In this document: positions 7,220-14,705 of the stretch, piece after piece
Layout of the letters: each line of letters begins with the position of its first letter
How positions within the stretch are numbered: the stretch's first letter is position 1
Source: Clostridium sp. UBA4746
Lineage (GTDB): Bacteria; Bacillota; Clostridia; Clostridiales; Clostridiaceae
DNA length: 19,364 nucleotides
Reading direction: 5' to 3'
Assembly: GCA_002403785.1 (NCBI GenBank)
Contig: DHIM01000152.1
Span: forward strand, 1-19,364
Program-made: the position numbers and the translations under genes
Notes under the pieces: generated by a model
What the model was told of the DNA's origin: nothing
The model's input: only the letters and a program-made list of their open reading frames with translations
The model's database searches: none

Positions 7220-8677
7220 TTAATTTCTGTCTGCTAATATATCCTTACTTACCGTACGGAGTCTGCCTTTGATAGGTGTGTCTTGTAATGCCTCGAACAC
7301 CAACTCACCTTTATTATTTAAGATTTCTACAAAGGTAGATATATCGATTATATTTATAATTCCTATATCGTCCTTAGTCATGCCTTTAATACTGCAAAGG
7401 GTGCCTACCATATCTACCGCCCTCATCTTTGTTTTCTTGCCAGCATTAATGTGTAATTTCATAATTTCTTTGCTGAGCTCTGCCCCTTTTGTTTCTTTAA
7501 CTTCAGGCATTGTATTCATTTTAAAATCAAATTCCTCTTTGGTATTATTCACGATTTCGATTGAAGGCCTTTCCTTCAAAAGAATATCTTTACCAATATA
7601 TTGTTGTATATCATTTAAAAACCTTGATTCGTTTTTCGAAACAAAAGTAATTGCATGACCCATCTTGCCTATGCGTCCAGTTCTTCCTATCCTATGAACA
7701 TAGCTTTCTTTTTCATCTGGTATATCATAATTAACTACAAGTGTAATGTTATCTATATCGATTCCTCTAGCTGCAACATCTGTAGCTACAAGATATCTAA
7801 AGTAACCTTTTTTAAAATCATTCATTACCCTTAATCTATCACTTTGTTCCATTCCACCATGTATTTTTCTGCAAGTATACTCGAGGTCAACTAGCTCACT
7901 ATAAACTGAATCTACCTTTAGTTTTGTATTACAGAATATTATACAACTATCAGGGTTTTCTACTATCGTTATATCTCTTAAAAGTTCTATTTTATCTAGT
8001 TCATTTACGTTATATCGTTCTTGACATATATTATCGGATGCTTTATTTTGGTCCTCTATTTCAATGTATGTAGGATCTATCATGTATTTGCTACATAAAG
8101 TCTCTATGTCTTTGGGCATTGTGGCTGACAATAACATAGTCACACGTTCTTTTGGTAAACTTCTTATTATTGTTTCTATTTGCTCTACAAATCCCATATT
8201 AAGCATTTCATCAGCTTCATCTATTACAAGAAATTTTATATTTGATGTATCAAATGTCCCTTTATCTATATGATCTATAATGCGACCAGGGGTACCAACT
8301 ACTACATGCGTTTTTTGTTTAAGTTCTTTTTTTTGATCATAGAAAGGTGACTTCCCATAAAGTGAAGATACTTTAAGTCTTTTAAACCTACCTATATTAA
8401 AAATATCTTCTTTGACTTGGATAGCAAGTTCTCTTGTTGGTGTAATCACTAATGCTTGAGGTTTATTTTCTTCCCAATCTACTAATTGGCAAATAGGAAT
8501 GGCATATGCTGCAGTCTTCCCGCTTCCAGTTTGGGATTTTACTACTACATCCTTTTGCTCAAGCACTGCCGGTATAACCTGCTTCTGAACTTGTGTGAAT
8601 TTATTGAAATTTAACAGACTAATTGCTTTTAACAATTCATTGCTTAATCCATAATCGTTAAAGGTTTCTTTTATCAT
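7220..8677 (-). CDS. dbpA: DEAD-box RNA helicase, DbpA/YxiN type
   Basis: The start is taken as the ATG at 8677, eight bases after GGGAG; a TTG at 8692 would absorb that site. The 485-aa product has a Q-motif, Walker A SQTGSGKT (48-55), PTREL (80-84), TPGR (129-132), DEAD (153-156), SAT (184-186), the motif ATDVAARGID and HRIGRTGR (328-335). Residues 405-480 follow the pattern of the DbpA RNA-binding domain (KLHINAGKKTKMR, then GTLCSIKGMTKDDIG). That domain directs E. coli DbpA and B. subtilis YxiN to hairpin 92 of 23S rRNA, so a role in late 50S ribosome assembly is likely. It lies near a cold-shock protein gene but is transcribed on its own; helicases of this type often support growth in the cold. 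Confidence 0.9.
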   Translation of the reverse strand: MIKETFNDYGLSNELLKAISLLNFNKFTQVQKQVIPAVLEQKDVVVKSQTGSGKTAAYAIPICQLVDWEENKPQALVITPTRELAIQVKEDIFNIGRFKRLKVSSLYGKSPFYDQKKELKQKTHVVVGTPGRIIDHIDKGTFDTSNIKFLVIDEADEMLNMGFVEQIETIIRSLPKERVTMLLSATMPKDIETLCSKYMIDPTYIEIEDQNKASDNICQERYNVNELDKIELLRDITIVENPDSCIIFCNTKLKVDSVYSELVDLEYTCRKIHGGMEQSDRLRVMNDFKKGYFRYLVATDVAARGIDIDNITLVVNYDIPDEKESYVHRIGRTGRIGKMGHAITFVSKNESRFLNDIQQYIGKDILLKERPSIEIVNNTKEEFDFKMNTMPEVKETKGAELSKEIMKLHINAGKKTKMRAVDMVGTLCSIKGMTKDDIGIINIIDISTFVEILNNKGELVFEALQDTPIKGRLRTVSKDILADRN

Positions 8678-8833
8678 TTGATCATCTCCCAATACATATA
8701 CTAACTCTTTTTATTATATCATACACATGAATATCAACATAAATGGTACTTGCATAAGATAATTAGTGGAAATACATGTAAAATAGCTATTAAAGCCTAA
8801 TACAAATTATTAAGCCTATAGATAAGAGATTAA

Positions 8834-9058
8834 CTTGGAATGGTTTTGGCAATTATCTTTGGGGCACATTTACTACATTTCGGGTGGTTATATTAATCAA
8901 AGGCATATTCAACAATGTCTATCCTTATATCTGTGACAACGCTTGTTACTGGAATTATGTTTAATGCGGTTGTAGTTTCGATAGTCATGATAGTATTTGA
9001 AATTATATTTTCTATATGGTTAATGATCGAAAATGAATCTTTAAATATAAAAACTTAG
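8834..9058 (+). pseudogene. 3' remnant of a multi-span membrane protein (DUF7010-like)
   Basis: One frame from 8834 to the TAG at 9058 encodes a coherent membrane-protein C-terminus: GMVLAIIFGAHLLHFGWLY, a TAA codon, then SKAYSTMSILISVTTLVTG and two more hydrophobic segments ending ENESLNIKT. The single TAA (8894-8896) sits where relatives, as I recall them, have Lys in GWLYKSKAY, so one AAA-to-TAA change explains it. Nothing upstream of 8834 continues the protein and no start with a ribosome site is present. The family call rests on recollection of the GGHFLPYGWLYKSK-type motif. The gene's strong terminator is still in place. Confidence 0.6.
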
Positions 9059-9094
9059 CAACAGAAACGTTTACAGTTCTGTTGCTAAGTTTTT
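9050..9094. terminator. Strong bidirectional terminator
   Basis: A perfect 17-bp stem (9050-9066 with 9077-9093) closes a ten-base loop. The arms begin with AAAACTTAGC and end with GCTAAGTTTT, giving a T-run in both directions. It serves the dead + strand remnant and the leftward zinc-ribbon gene. Confidence 0.85.
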
Positions 9095-9131
9095 GGTTGT
9101 TAGAATTCAAAAATTAATAATTATGTAGAGA

Positions 9132-9269
9132 CTAAAGTTTTTCAAAAGTAGTTCTACGACATTTAGGGCATATAGGTAAAGTATTAGAATCTAATTCTAA
9201 ATGAACTATTTCCCCGCAAGTAGTACATTTGTAATCGCCTTTTCCTGGTTTTTGTCCAGCAGTGTACAT
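9132..9269 (-). CDS. Small zinc-ribbon protein, 45 aa
   Basis: The start is the ATG at 9269 (purine-rich AAGGATGTGAT upstream), giving MYTAGQKPGKGDYKC and onward; a longer frame to 9332 adds an unlikely N-terminus. Four cysteines in two knuckles, CTTCGE (Cys15/18) and CPKCRR (Cys34/37), form a rubredoxin/zinc-ribbon fold that probably holds one zinc or iron. The GxYxCxxCGE...LPxCPxC pattern is common in small Firmicute ribbon proteins of unknown role. It lies downstream of the cold-shock gene, separated from it by a terminator, so it is not clearly co-transcribed. Confidence 0.85.
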   Translation of the reverse strand: MYTAGQKPGKGDYKCTTCGEIVHLELDSNTLPICPKCRRTTFEKL

Positions 9270-9453
9270 TATTATCACATCCTTTACATATAAGTATTCA
9301 ATAATACTTTGTGAAATCCTGCTAAATTGCATAACCGAATTTAGTGCTTTAAATGATCTTATTCCAAAAGACGTTTCCGTTATGACATTTATCAGGTATA
9401 AGTTAAAAAAATCCCATGCGGGTGCTTTAACACAATAGTATGAGACTTACACA

Positions 9454-9493
9454 AAAAACAAAAAAACCATTAAATAGTTAAACTATTTAATGG
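9454..9493 (-). terminator. Terminator of the cold-shock gene
   Basis: The hairpin has arms 9467-9479 and 9481-9493 (CCATTAAATAGTT type) with almost no loop. Read leftwards, it is followed by seven T and then GTTTTTTG. It lies just past the cold-shock protein stop. Confidence 0.85.
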
Positions 9494-9506
9494 TAAAATA
9501 TTACTA

Positions 9507-9704
9507 CTAAAGAACAGTAATATTTTCTGCTTGAGGGCCTTTAGGTCCTTTAACTATGTCAAAAGAAACCTTTTGACCTTCATCAAGTGATTTGTAACCA
9601 TCTGAATTAATTTGAGAGAAATGTGCGAAAACATCTACGCCGTCTTCTCCTGTAATAAAACCAAATCCTTTTTCACCGTTGAACCATTTAACTGTACCAT
9701 TCAT
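9507..9704 (-). CDS. csp: Cold-shock protein, CspA family
   Basis: A 65-aa single cold-shock domain (OB-fold) that binds single-stranded RNA and DNA and acts as an RNA chaperone. It starts MNGTVKWFNGEKGFGFI; RNP1 is KGFGFI (12-17) and RNP2 VFAHF (25-29), with the usual GPKGPQAENITVL ending. The ribosome site is CGGAGG, ten bases before the ATG. The length is normal. It is a monocistronic gene with its own terminator. CspA-family mRNAs often have long structured leaders, and there is room for one in the 519-base gap upstream, but I could not define it. Several Firmicute paralogues look alike, so the letter (A, B, C or D) is not assigned. Confidence 0.97.
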   Translation of the reverse strand: MNGTVKWFNGEKGFGFITGEDGVDVFAHFSQINSDGYKSLDEGQKVSFDIVKGPKGPQAENITVL

Positions 9705-10097
9705 ATAATGTATACCTCCGAAAGTTTATTTCTTAAACTACTTGTAATAACTAACCAATAAAATTTTGATAACAAAATACTATATTTTAAGTACTAGTTG
9801 AAATATATCTGCGCTTCATTATTTACTATTCATTTAAGTCATCTCCAATGTTATCACAATTTATAATAAAAAGCAAGTTATATCAATTATTATGTCTTTT
9901 GTTTTGATATACCACTATGAATCTCATCGGTTTTCCAATTTTAAATTGAATAAAATTATGACAATAAGTTATTAAGAGGAAGAAAACATTATGAAAGCCA
10001 TTAGCACTCTTAAAATTATCTAAGTTTATCTTTAATGGAGAATATTTATATATATATCTGCAAAAGATTTATTGCGTTTTTTTATTATTGCATTATT
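9705..10097. other. Intergenic region between divergent genes
   Basis: About 390 very AT-rich bases. Read leftwards for the cold-shock gene, TTGATA and TATAAA near 9855-9890 are candidate promoter elements, but their spacing of about 15 is short. No open frame with a ribosome site and no clear RNA gene were found here. Confidence 0.3.
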
Positions 10098-10098
10098 A

Positions 10099-10107
10099 TG
10101 ATATAAT
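10099..10107 (+). promoter_or_regulatory. Extended -10 promoter of the LysM hydrolase gene
   Basis: TGATATAAT (10099-10107) is a perfect -10 hexamer with the extended TGN element. There is no good -35 at 17 bases; TTGCGT at 10072-10077 is 24 bases away. Transcription would start near 10114, giving a leader of about 110 bases. Confidence 0.6.
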
Positions 10108-10127
10108 AGAATAATATTCCATAAAAA

Positions 10128-10209
10128 GTGCCGGGGATTTAATTATGAGGGAAACTTTATGTCAAATTAGGGTGCCTATATCCAACCCGTAAACTAGCCT
10201 AAGAGGTAT
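10128..10209 (+). ncRNA. Structured leader, candidate compact ydaO-type (c-di-AMP) riboswitch
   Basis: GTGCC (10128-10132) can pair with GGTAT (10205-10209) to close the domain, including two G-U pairs. Inside lie GCCGGGGA, AGGGAAAC, TTAGGGTGCC and then CCAACCCGTAAACTAGCCT. The 3' half closely follows the order known from ydaO/yuaA riboswitches (TAGGG, then ACCCG, A, CTA, a small CCT/AGG hairpin, P1). The 5' half is about 35 bases shorter than in the crystallised Thermoanaerobacter example, so an arm is missing or another RNA class is present. It ends one base before the AGGAGG ribosome site, which suggests control of translation. ydaO RNAs are known to control cell-wall hydrolase genes such as the one downstream. 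Confidence 0.45.
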
Positions 10210-10223
10210 AAGGAGGAGAAATA

Positions 10224-11279
10224 ATGACCAAATTTAAAAGTCTCAAATCTATTTTTTTAGCATCAGTATTAACCATTGGTGTCTCAACAATTACATCACA
10301 AAATGTATTCGCAGTTACAGCAACAACTAAAACTTATATAGTGAAAAGTGGGGATTGCTTATCTTCAATAGCAAAAAAATGTGGACAATCATTAAATGAT
10401 TTGAGAAAAGCTAATAATAAATGGAACGATTCTATTTTTCCTGGACAAGTTCTCAAAGTTTCAGGAGCAACTAGTGCTACTGTTCAACCAACGGCACAAA
10501 CGAAGGGAAATTCACTTAAAACATATACCGTTAAAAGTGGGGATTACTTATCTTCAATAGCCAAAAAGTGTGGAATATCATTAAAGGATTTGAGAAAAGC
10601 TAATAATAAATGGAACGATTCCATTTTTCCTGGACAAGTTCTAAAACTTACAGTAGCAACTAGTTCTACATCGAAACTAACTACACAAACGAAGAGCAAT
10701 TCATCTAAAACTTATACCGTAAAAAGTGGGGATAGTTTATCTTTAATAGCAAAAAATTGTGGACTATCATTAAATAATTTAAGGAAAGCTAATAATAAAT
10801 GGAATGACTCTATTTTTGTAGGACAAGTTCTTAAACTTACTGCCACAAGTTCTACTGTAAAAACTAAATCTATTGCGGTTCAAGCGAAATCTACCGCAGT
10901 AAGATATACAGAAAGCGATTTAAACTTGCTATCAAGATTAATAACTGCTGAAGCAGGAGGAGAAAGTTATAATGCCCAGGTTGCGGTAGGAGCAGTAGTT
11001 GTAAATAGAGTTAAGAGCAGCTTATTTCCGAATACAATCAACGGTGTTATAAATCAACAAACAAATGGTAATTATCAGTTTAGCCCAGTAAAAAATGGTA
11101 ATATTAATAGACCTGCAACATCAAATGCTTTGAAGGCTGCATGTGTTGCTCTTAGTGGAACTGACCCAACAAATAATGCATTGTTTTTTTATAATGGCAT
11201 TACACCAAAAAAATTGACTTCACCACAACCAGTTTCCAAAGTAATAGGTAATCTAACATTTGTATACTTAATAAAATAA
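10224..11279 (+). CDS. Cell wall hydrolase: three LysM repeats plus SleB-like domain
   Basis: A 351-aa exported peptidoglycan hydrolase. The ATG at 10224 follows AAGGAGG. Residues 1-30 are a signal peptide ending VFA. Three LysM domains (37-79, 100-142, 163-205) recur every 63 residues and bind glycan; each contains YxVKSGDxLSxIA and the segment RKANNKWNDSIF. Ser/Thr-rich linkers separate them. Residues 228-351 form a Hydrolase_2 (SleB/CwlJ-type) catalytic domain with the motif SRLITAEAGGES; Glu243 is the expected catalytic acid. SleB relatives cut spore cortex, but LysM-SleB proteins also act in vegetative or mother-cell wall turnover. Upstream is a possible c-di-AMP riboswitch and downstream lie a decayed frame and a terminator. 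Confidence 0.92.
   Translation: MTKFKSLKSIFLASVLTIGVSTITSQNVFAVTATTKTYIVKSGDCLSSIAKKCGQSLNDLRKANNKWNDSIFPGQVLKVSGATSATVQPTAQTKGNSLKTYTVKSGDYLSSIAKKCGISLKDLRKANNKWNDSIFPGQVLKLTVATSSTSKLTTQTKSNSSKTYTVKSGDSLSLIAKNCGLSLNNLRKANNKWNDSIFVGQVLKLTATSSTVKTKSIAVQAKSTAVRYTESDLNLLSRLITAEAGGESYNAQVAVGAVVVNRVKSSLFPNTINGVINQQTNGNYQFSPVKNGNINRPATSNALKAACVALSGTDPTNNALFFYNGITPKKLTSPQPVSKVIGNLTFVYLIK
10332..10832 (+). repeat. Three tandem LysM-coding repeats, 189-base period
   Basis: The LysM units begin at 10332, 10521 and 10710, exactly 189 bases apart. Long stretches are nearly identical in DNA as well as protein, for example the segments from about 10401, 10590 and 10779, which differ at only a few positions. 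This indicates recent duplication or ongoing gene conversion, and unit number may vary between strains. Confidence 0.85.
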
Positions 11280-11306
11280 TGTTCATAAATACATTTAATG
11301 TTTCCT

Positions 11307-11442
11307 TAATTTTGAAATTAAGTGTTTTGTAACCCAGGTATCAAAAATAGATGTGAAATCTAAAGTAAAGTCAGAAGTAACAGCTAAAGCAAATGCATAC
11401 TATGTTAGCTGGAGAACTTGCGACAAGAAAATTAATGATTAA
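11307..11442 (+). pseudogene. Possible 3' end of a decayed gene
   Basis: After an in-frame stop, a frame is open to the TAA at 11440-11442, encoding a Lys-rich segment VSKIDVKSKVKSEVTAKANA and then YYVSWRTCDKKIND. It has no start codon with a ribosome site. A good terminator begins directly after its stop, as expected for a real gene end. I do not recognise the family. It may instead be untranslated 3' sequence of the hydrolase mRNA. Confidence 0.3.
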
Positions 11443-11479
11443 GTATTGCATTATATGAATAATGTGGTACTTTTTTTAT
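11441..11479 (+). terminator. Terminator downstream of the LysM hydrolase gene
   Basis: AAGTA (11441-11445), a TTG/TGG block of G-U pairs and CATTAT/ATAATG form a 14-bp stem with an ATGA loop. The right arm ends in TACTT and continues into TTTTTATT. Confidence 0.8.
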
Positions 11480-11700
11480 TTGAAAAGAGTTTATTATATT
11501 TAGTATAACAATCTTTAGTGTGCTTGTTATATTCATTATGTTACATTCGCAATGTGTTTCAGAATTATTAATAATTCAATTTTGAGAGTATATAATTCAA
11601 GAGGTGATAATATAATTAACTGTGAAGTTAATCATAAAGTTAAGATATATATAAATATTTTTTAACAAAATTAATAGATAGCCAGCAGGGGGGAATTAAT
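11480..11700 (+). promoter_or_regulatory. Upstream region of the SpoVD-like gene
   Basis: No gene is seen. The region has a 7-4-7 inverted repeat (ATTAACT at 11615-11621, AGTTAAT at 11626-11632), preceded by AGAGGTGATAATATA, which looks like a ribosome site without a usable reading frame. spoVD is sigma-E-dependent in Bacillus, but I could not place a convincing sigma-E promoter here. Confidence 0.25.
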
Positions 11701-13896
11701 TTGGCAAGAGGAGATTATAGAGACAAGGTAGTAGTTAAACGTAGAATGTTGGTTGTCTTTTTCATACTTTTTGTTTTGTTTATATTATTAGTTAGTAGGC
11801 TAAGCTATGTAATGATAGCTAAAGGAAAAGAGTATAAAGAAAAAGCAATTTTGCAGTGGACAAGTGACGTTCGTATTGCGCCAAAACGAGGACGAATATT
11901 AGATAGAGATGGAAAAGAATTAGCTATAAGTGCAAATGTCTTTAGAGTAGATTTAGATCTTAACTCATTACGAGAAACTATTAAAAAGAATAAGTTAACT
12001 ATGAATGACATTGCACCAGAACTCGCTACAATACTTGGAATGAAATCTAGTGAAGTTTTACCTATTTTAACTAAGACTAATTCAAAGGGGAAAGCAATTG
12101 GAGCAGCTATACTAAAGAGAAGAATAGAAAAGGGTACAGCTGATAAAATCAATGATTTTTCAAAAAAACATAATCTTCGTGGAATTGTTATTACTGGAGA
12201 TACGAAAAGATTTTATCCCAATAATGATTTCTTATCTAGTGTTTTAGGACACACAAATTCCGATGGAAATGGATTAACAGGGGTTGAGCTCTATTACAAT
12301 AAATTTCTATCAGGCGTACCTGGAATAAAAATTTCAGAAACCGACAGAAAAAGTGAAGAACTTCCATATACAATATCTGATTATACAAAACCCATACAGG
12401 GCAAAGATGTGGTGCTAACTATTGATGAGATGATTCAATTATTTTGTGAAAAAGCAGCCTCGCAAGCTATGATTGATAATAAAGCAGCTGCAGTGACCAT
12501 AATTGCAATGAATCCTAAAAATGGAGAAATATTGGGTATGGCTAATAAACCTGGCTATAACCCTAATGACCCTTGGGATTTAAGTAAAAGTTATGACGAA
12601 AATCAAAAGGTATGGAGAAACAGGGCAGTAAGTGATACTTTTGAGCCAGGGTCTATTTTTAAAGTATTTACGGCTATAGCAGCTATGAAAGAAGGAGTGG
12701 TTAAGGAAGATGATAAATTTAACTGCACTGGAAGTACTGTAGTTTCAGGTAGAAGAATTAAGTGTTGGAAAACTACCGGGCATGGAGTTGAAAATTTTGT
12801 GGAAATATTAAAAAATTCCTGTAATGTTGGCTTTATGGAGCTAGGTAGAAGGCTAGGACCAGAAAAACTAAACAAGTATATTTCTCTGTTTGGGTTCGGC
12901 AAAAAAACTGGTATTGATTTAAATGGAGAAGCACTCGGGATAATTAGAAAAACTAAAGAAATGACTGCTCAAGATGTAGCAACAACATCATTTGGTCAAA
13001 GTAATACTTTATCTTGCGTGCAGTATTTAACAGGATTTAATGCTGTTGCAAACGGAGGAAAACTTATTACTCCTCATGTCATGAAGGAGATAGTTGATTA
13101 TGGCGATTCAAATAGTAAAAAGGTTCTACAAACATATTCAAAATATAATGTACGAAGTATTATAGATGAGAAAACTACAAAACAACTTCGGAGTTACCTT
13201 GAACAGGTTGTCGAAAGTGGTGGTGGTAAGAAGGCATATATTGCAGGATATCATATTGCTGGAAAGACAGGAACCGCTCAAAAAATTAGTACAACAGGAC
13301 CTGGTTATGCACAACAAAAATATGTTTCCTCATTTGCAGGAATGGCACCTGCAGCTGATCCCCAAATAACCATACTAGTTAATATTGATGAACCAGACCC
13401 ATCTAATTACTATGGTGGTCAGATTGCAACAGTAGTTGGTAAGCAAGTTTTTAATGATATCTTCAATTATTTATCATTAAAATCAGATGCTTCTAGTGAG
13501 GATGTTGGTAAAAGCTTGTTAAAGGATATTATTGTACCTGAGGTAAGAGGTCTTAAAAAAGCGGATGCAGAAAAAATATTAAAACAAAACAGTTTAAAGA
13601 TAAAATTAACTTCAGAGGGGGAAACCATTACTGATATGACTCCGAAACCTGGATATACAGTTAAAGAAGGGACTGAAATAATTCTGCATACTGGTGCGGT
13701 AAAGGAAGAGAGTAATGTTGTCGTGGTTCCAAACATTATAGGGGATAGTTCAGAAAATGCTAGTAAAGTTTTAAAAAACCTTGGTCTAAACGCTAAATTT
13801 ATTGGTAGTGGTTTAGTTTCAGAACAAAGCATAGAAGGCACGGAGGTTAAAAAAGGAGCTACAATCACACTTCATCTAGATGTTATGACTGACTAA
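11701..13896 (+). CDS. spoVD: SpoVD-like class B penicillin-binding protein with two PASTA domains
   Basis: A 731-aa transpeptidase that cross-links peptidoglycan, in SpoVD's case spore cortex. The start is TTG at 11701, after GGGGGG. Residues 15-38 form the membrane anchor; about 55-230 is the dimerisation domain (RGRILDRDGKELA). The transpeptidase has the SxxK motif GSIFK (Ser318, Lys321), SxN as SCN (373-375) and KTGTA (522-526). Two PASTA domains follow (612-665, 675-728). Cys342 and Cys355 lie between the SxxK and SxN motifs, as do the redox-active pair known in B. subtilis SpoVD, which StoA reduces during sporulation. FtsI/PBP2B is the alternative; the cysteine pair, and a start not linked to a division cluster, favour SpoVD. 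It is a single-gene unit. Confidence 0.85.
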   Translation: MARGDYRDKVVVKRRMLVVFFILFVLFILLVSRLSYVMIAKGKEYKEKAILQWTSDVRIAPKRGRILDRDGKELAISANVFRVDLDLNSLRETIKKNKLTMNDIAPELATILGMKSSEVLPILTKTNSKGKAIGAAILKRRIEKGTADKINDFSKKHNLRGIVITGDTKRFYPNNDFLSSVLGHTNSDGNGLTGVELYYNKFLSGVPGIKISETDRKSEELPYTISDYTKPIQGKDVVLTIDEMIQLFCEKAASQAMIDNKAAAVTIIAMNPKNGEILGMANKPGYNPNDPWDLSKSYDENQKVWRNRAVSDTFEPGSIFKVFTAIAAMKEGVVKEDDKFNCTGSTVVSGRRIKCWKTTGHGVENFVEILKNSCNVGFMELGRRLGPEKLNKYISLFGFGKKTGIDLNGEALGIIRKTKEMTAQDVATTSFGQSNTLSCVQYLTGFNAVANGGKLITPHVMKEIVDYGDSNSKKVLQTYSKYNVRSIIDEKTTKQLRSYLEQVVESGGGKKAYIAGYHIAGKTGTAQKISTTGPGYAQQKYVSSFAGMAPAADPQITILVNIDEPDPSNYYGGQIATVVGKQVFNDIFNYLSLKSDASSEDVGKSLLKDIIVPEVRGLKKADAEKILKQNSLKIKLTSEGETITDMTPKPGYTVKEGTEIILHTGAVKEESNVVVVPNIIGDSSENASKVLKNLGLNAKFIGSGLVSEQSIEGTEVKKGATITLHLDVMTD

Positions 13897-13966
13897 TTAG
13901 AGGCCTCGTCAACTTTATTCTGAATTACACCATTAAGAATTTTACAAATATATTTTATAACCTTTT

Positions 13967-14010
13967 TAGCTCTACGTAAAGATATATCTTTACGTAGAGC
14001 TATTTGTTTT
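13967..14010 (+). terminator. Terminator formed by a 36-bp perfect palindrome
   Basis: Bases 13967-14002 are a perfect palindrome (TAGCTCTACG at one end, CGTAGAGCTA at the other, centre GATATATC), followed by TTTGTTTT. It lies 70 bases past the stop of the SpoVD-like gene and should be a very stable hairpin. Such DNA could also form a cruciform or bind a dimeric protein. Confidence 0.8.
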
Positions 14011-14128
14011 AAGAGTGAAAATATTAAATATCTCCAGGAACATACTAAAGATAGGTTTTGAAAATAGAGTATGGTTTCAATACTTTCTGTTTATTACAAA
14101 TATGTATGGGTACAACCGACAGGTTGTG

Positions 14129-14599
14129 CTAGATTTCCGAGAGCTTTTTCAAATGCTTTTCAGAGATCTCGTTTATTTTGTCCACACGTAGCTTATATTT
14201 TTTAGTATCAACAAGAAAATCTGTAGTTAACCACACCTTCACAATTTCAAGTGCTATGCCTGAACCGATTATTTTTCCGCCTATACAAAGAACATTCGTA
14301 TCAGAATGTGAACGTGCTAATTTTGCACAGAAAGGATCCTGACAAACAGCGGCATATAAACCATATATCTTGTTAGCGATTAAAGCACTTCCATACCCAA
14401 CTCCGTCAATAAAAATTCCTCTATCAGCTTTTCCTTTTGCAACAGCTAATGCTGCAGGATAAATAAAATCTGATAAATCACAAGATTCTTCACTATGCGT
14501 TCCATAATCTTGAACCTCATATCCCTCTGATTCTAAAAATACCTTTATCTCTTTTTTTAAAGAAAATCCAGCATGGTCACTTGCAATAGCAATTTTCAT
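14129..14599 (-). CDS. RpiB/LacAB-family sugar-phosphate isomerase, Asp variant
   Basis: A 156-aa isomerase of the RpiB family, which interconverts aldose and ketose phosphates (ribose 5-phosphate and ribulose 5-phosphate in true RpiB). The ATG at 14599 follows GGAGG. The N-terminal phosphate loop IASDHAGF (Asp8, His9) and the second site ARSHSDTNVLCIGG (His98) are conserved. The central motif reads GIFIDGVGYGSALIANK: Asp65 replaces the catalytic Cys of classical RpiB (CGTGxGxSIAANK), and GTGIGMS has become GVGYGSA. Mycobacterial RpiB also lacks this Cys and uses a Glu elsewhere. The variant may isomerise a different sugar phosphate. No sugar kinase or transporter gene adjoins it, so the substrate is open and I give no gene symbol. 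Confidence 0.85.
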   Translation of the reverse strand: MKIAIASDHAGFSLKKEIKVFLESEGYEVQDYGTHSEESCDLSDFIYPAALAVAKGKADRGIFIDGVGYGSALIANKIYGLYAAVCQDPFCAKLARSHSDTNVLCIGGKIIGSGIALEIVKVWLTTDFLVDTKKYKLRVDKINEISEKHLKKLSEI

Positions 14600-14705
14600 T
14601 ATAACTAACCTCCATTTTTTTGAAATATATTAATAGTAACACTTGTAAACTTTGAAAGTAAAGTAAAATGTGAATATATTACTGAATATCTATAGAATGT
14701 CATGA

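Noticed and set aside
10128..10209. c-di-GMP-I or c-di-GMP-II riboswitch
   Set aside because: GGAAAC and AAATT-GGG look partly like c-di-GMP-II, but its required AGTAGTGCAACCGACC-like 3' part and central hairpin are absent; GEMM-I core motifs are absent too. The ydaO order fits the 3' half better.
14112..14127. ACAACC/GGTTGT hairpin after the RpiB gene as its terminator
   Set aside because: The six-bp stem is not followed by T residues in the leftward direction, so it was not called.
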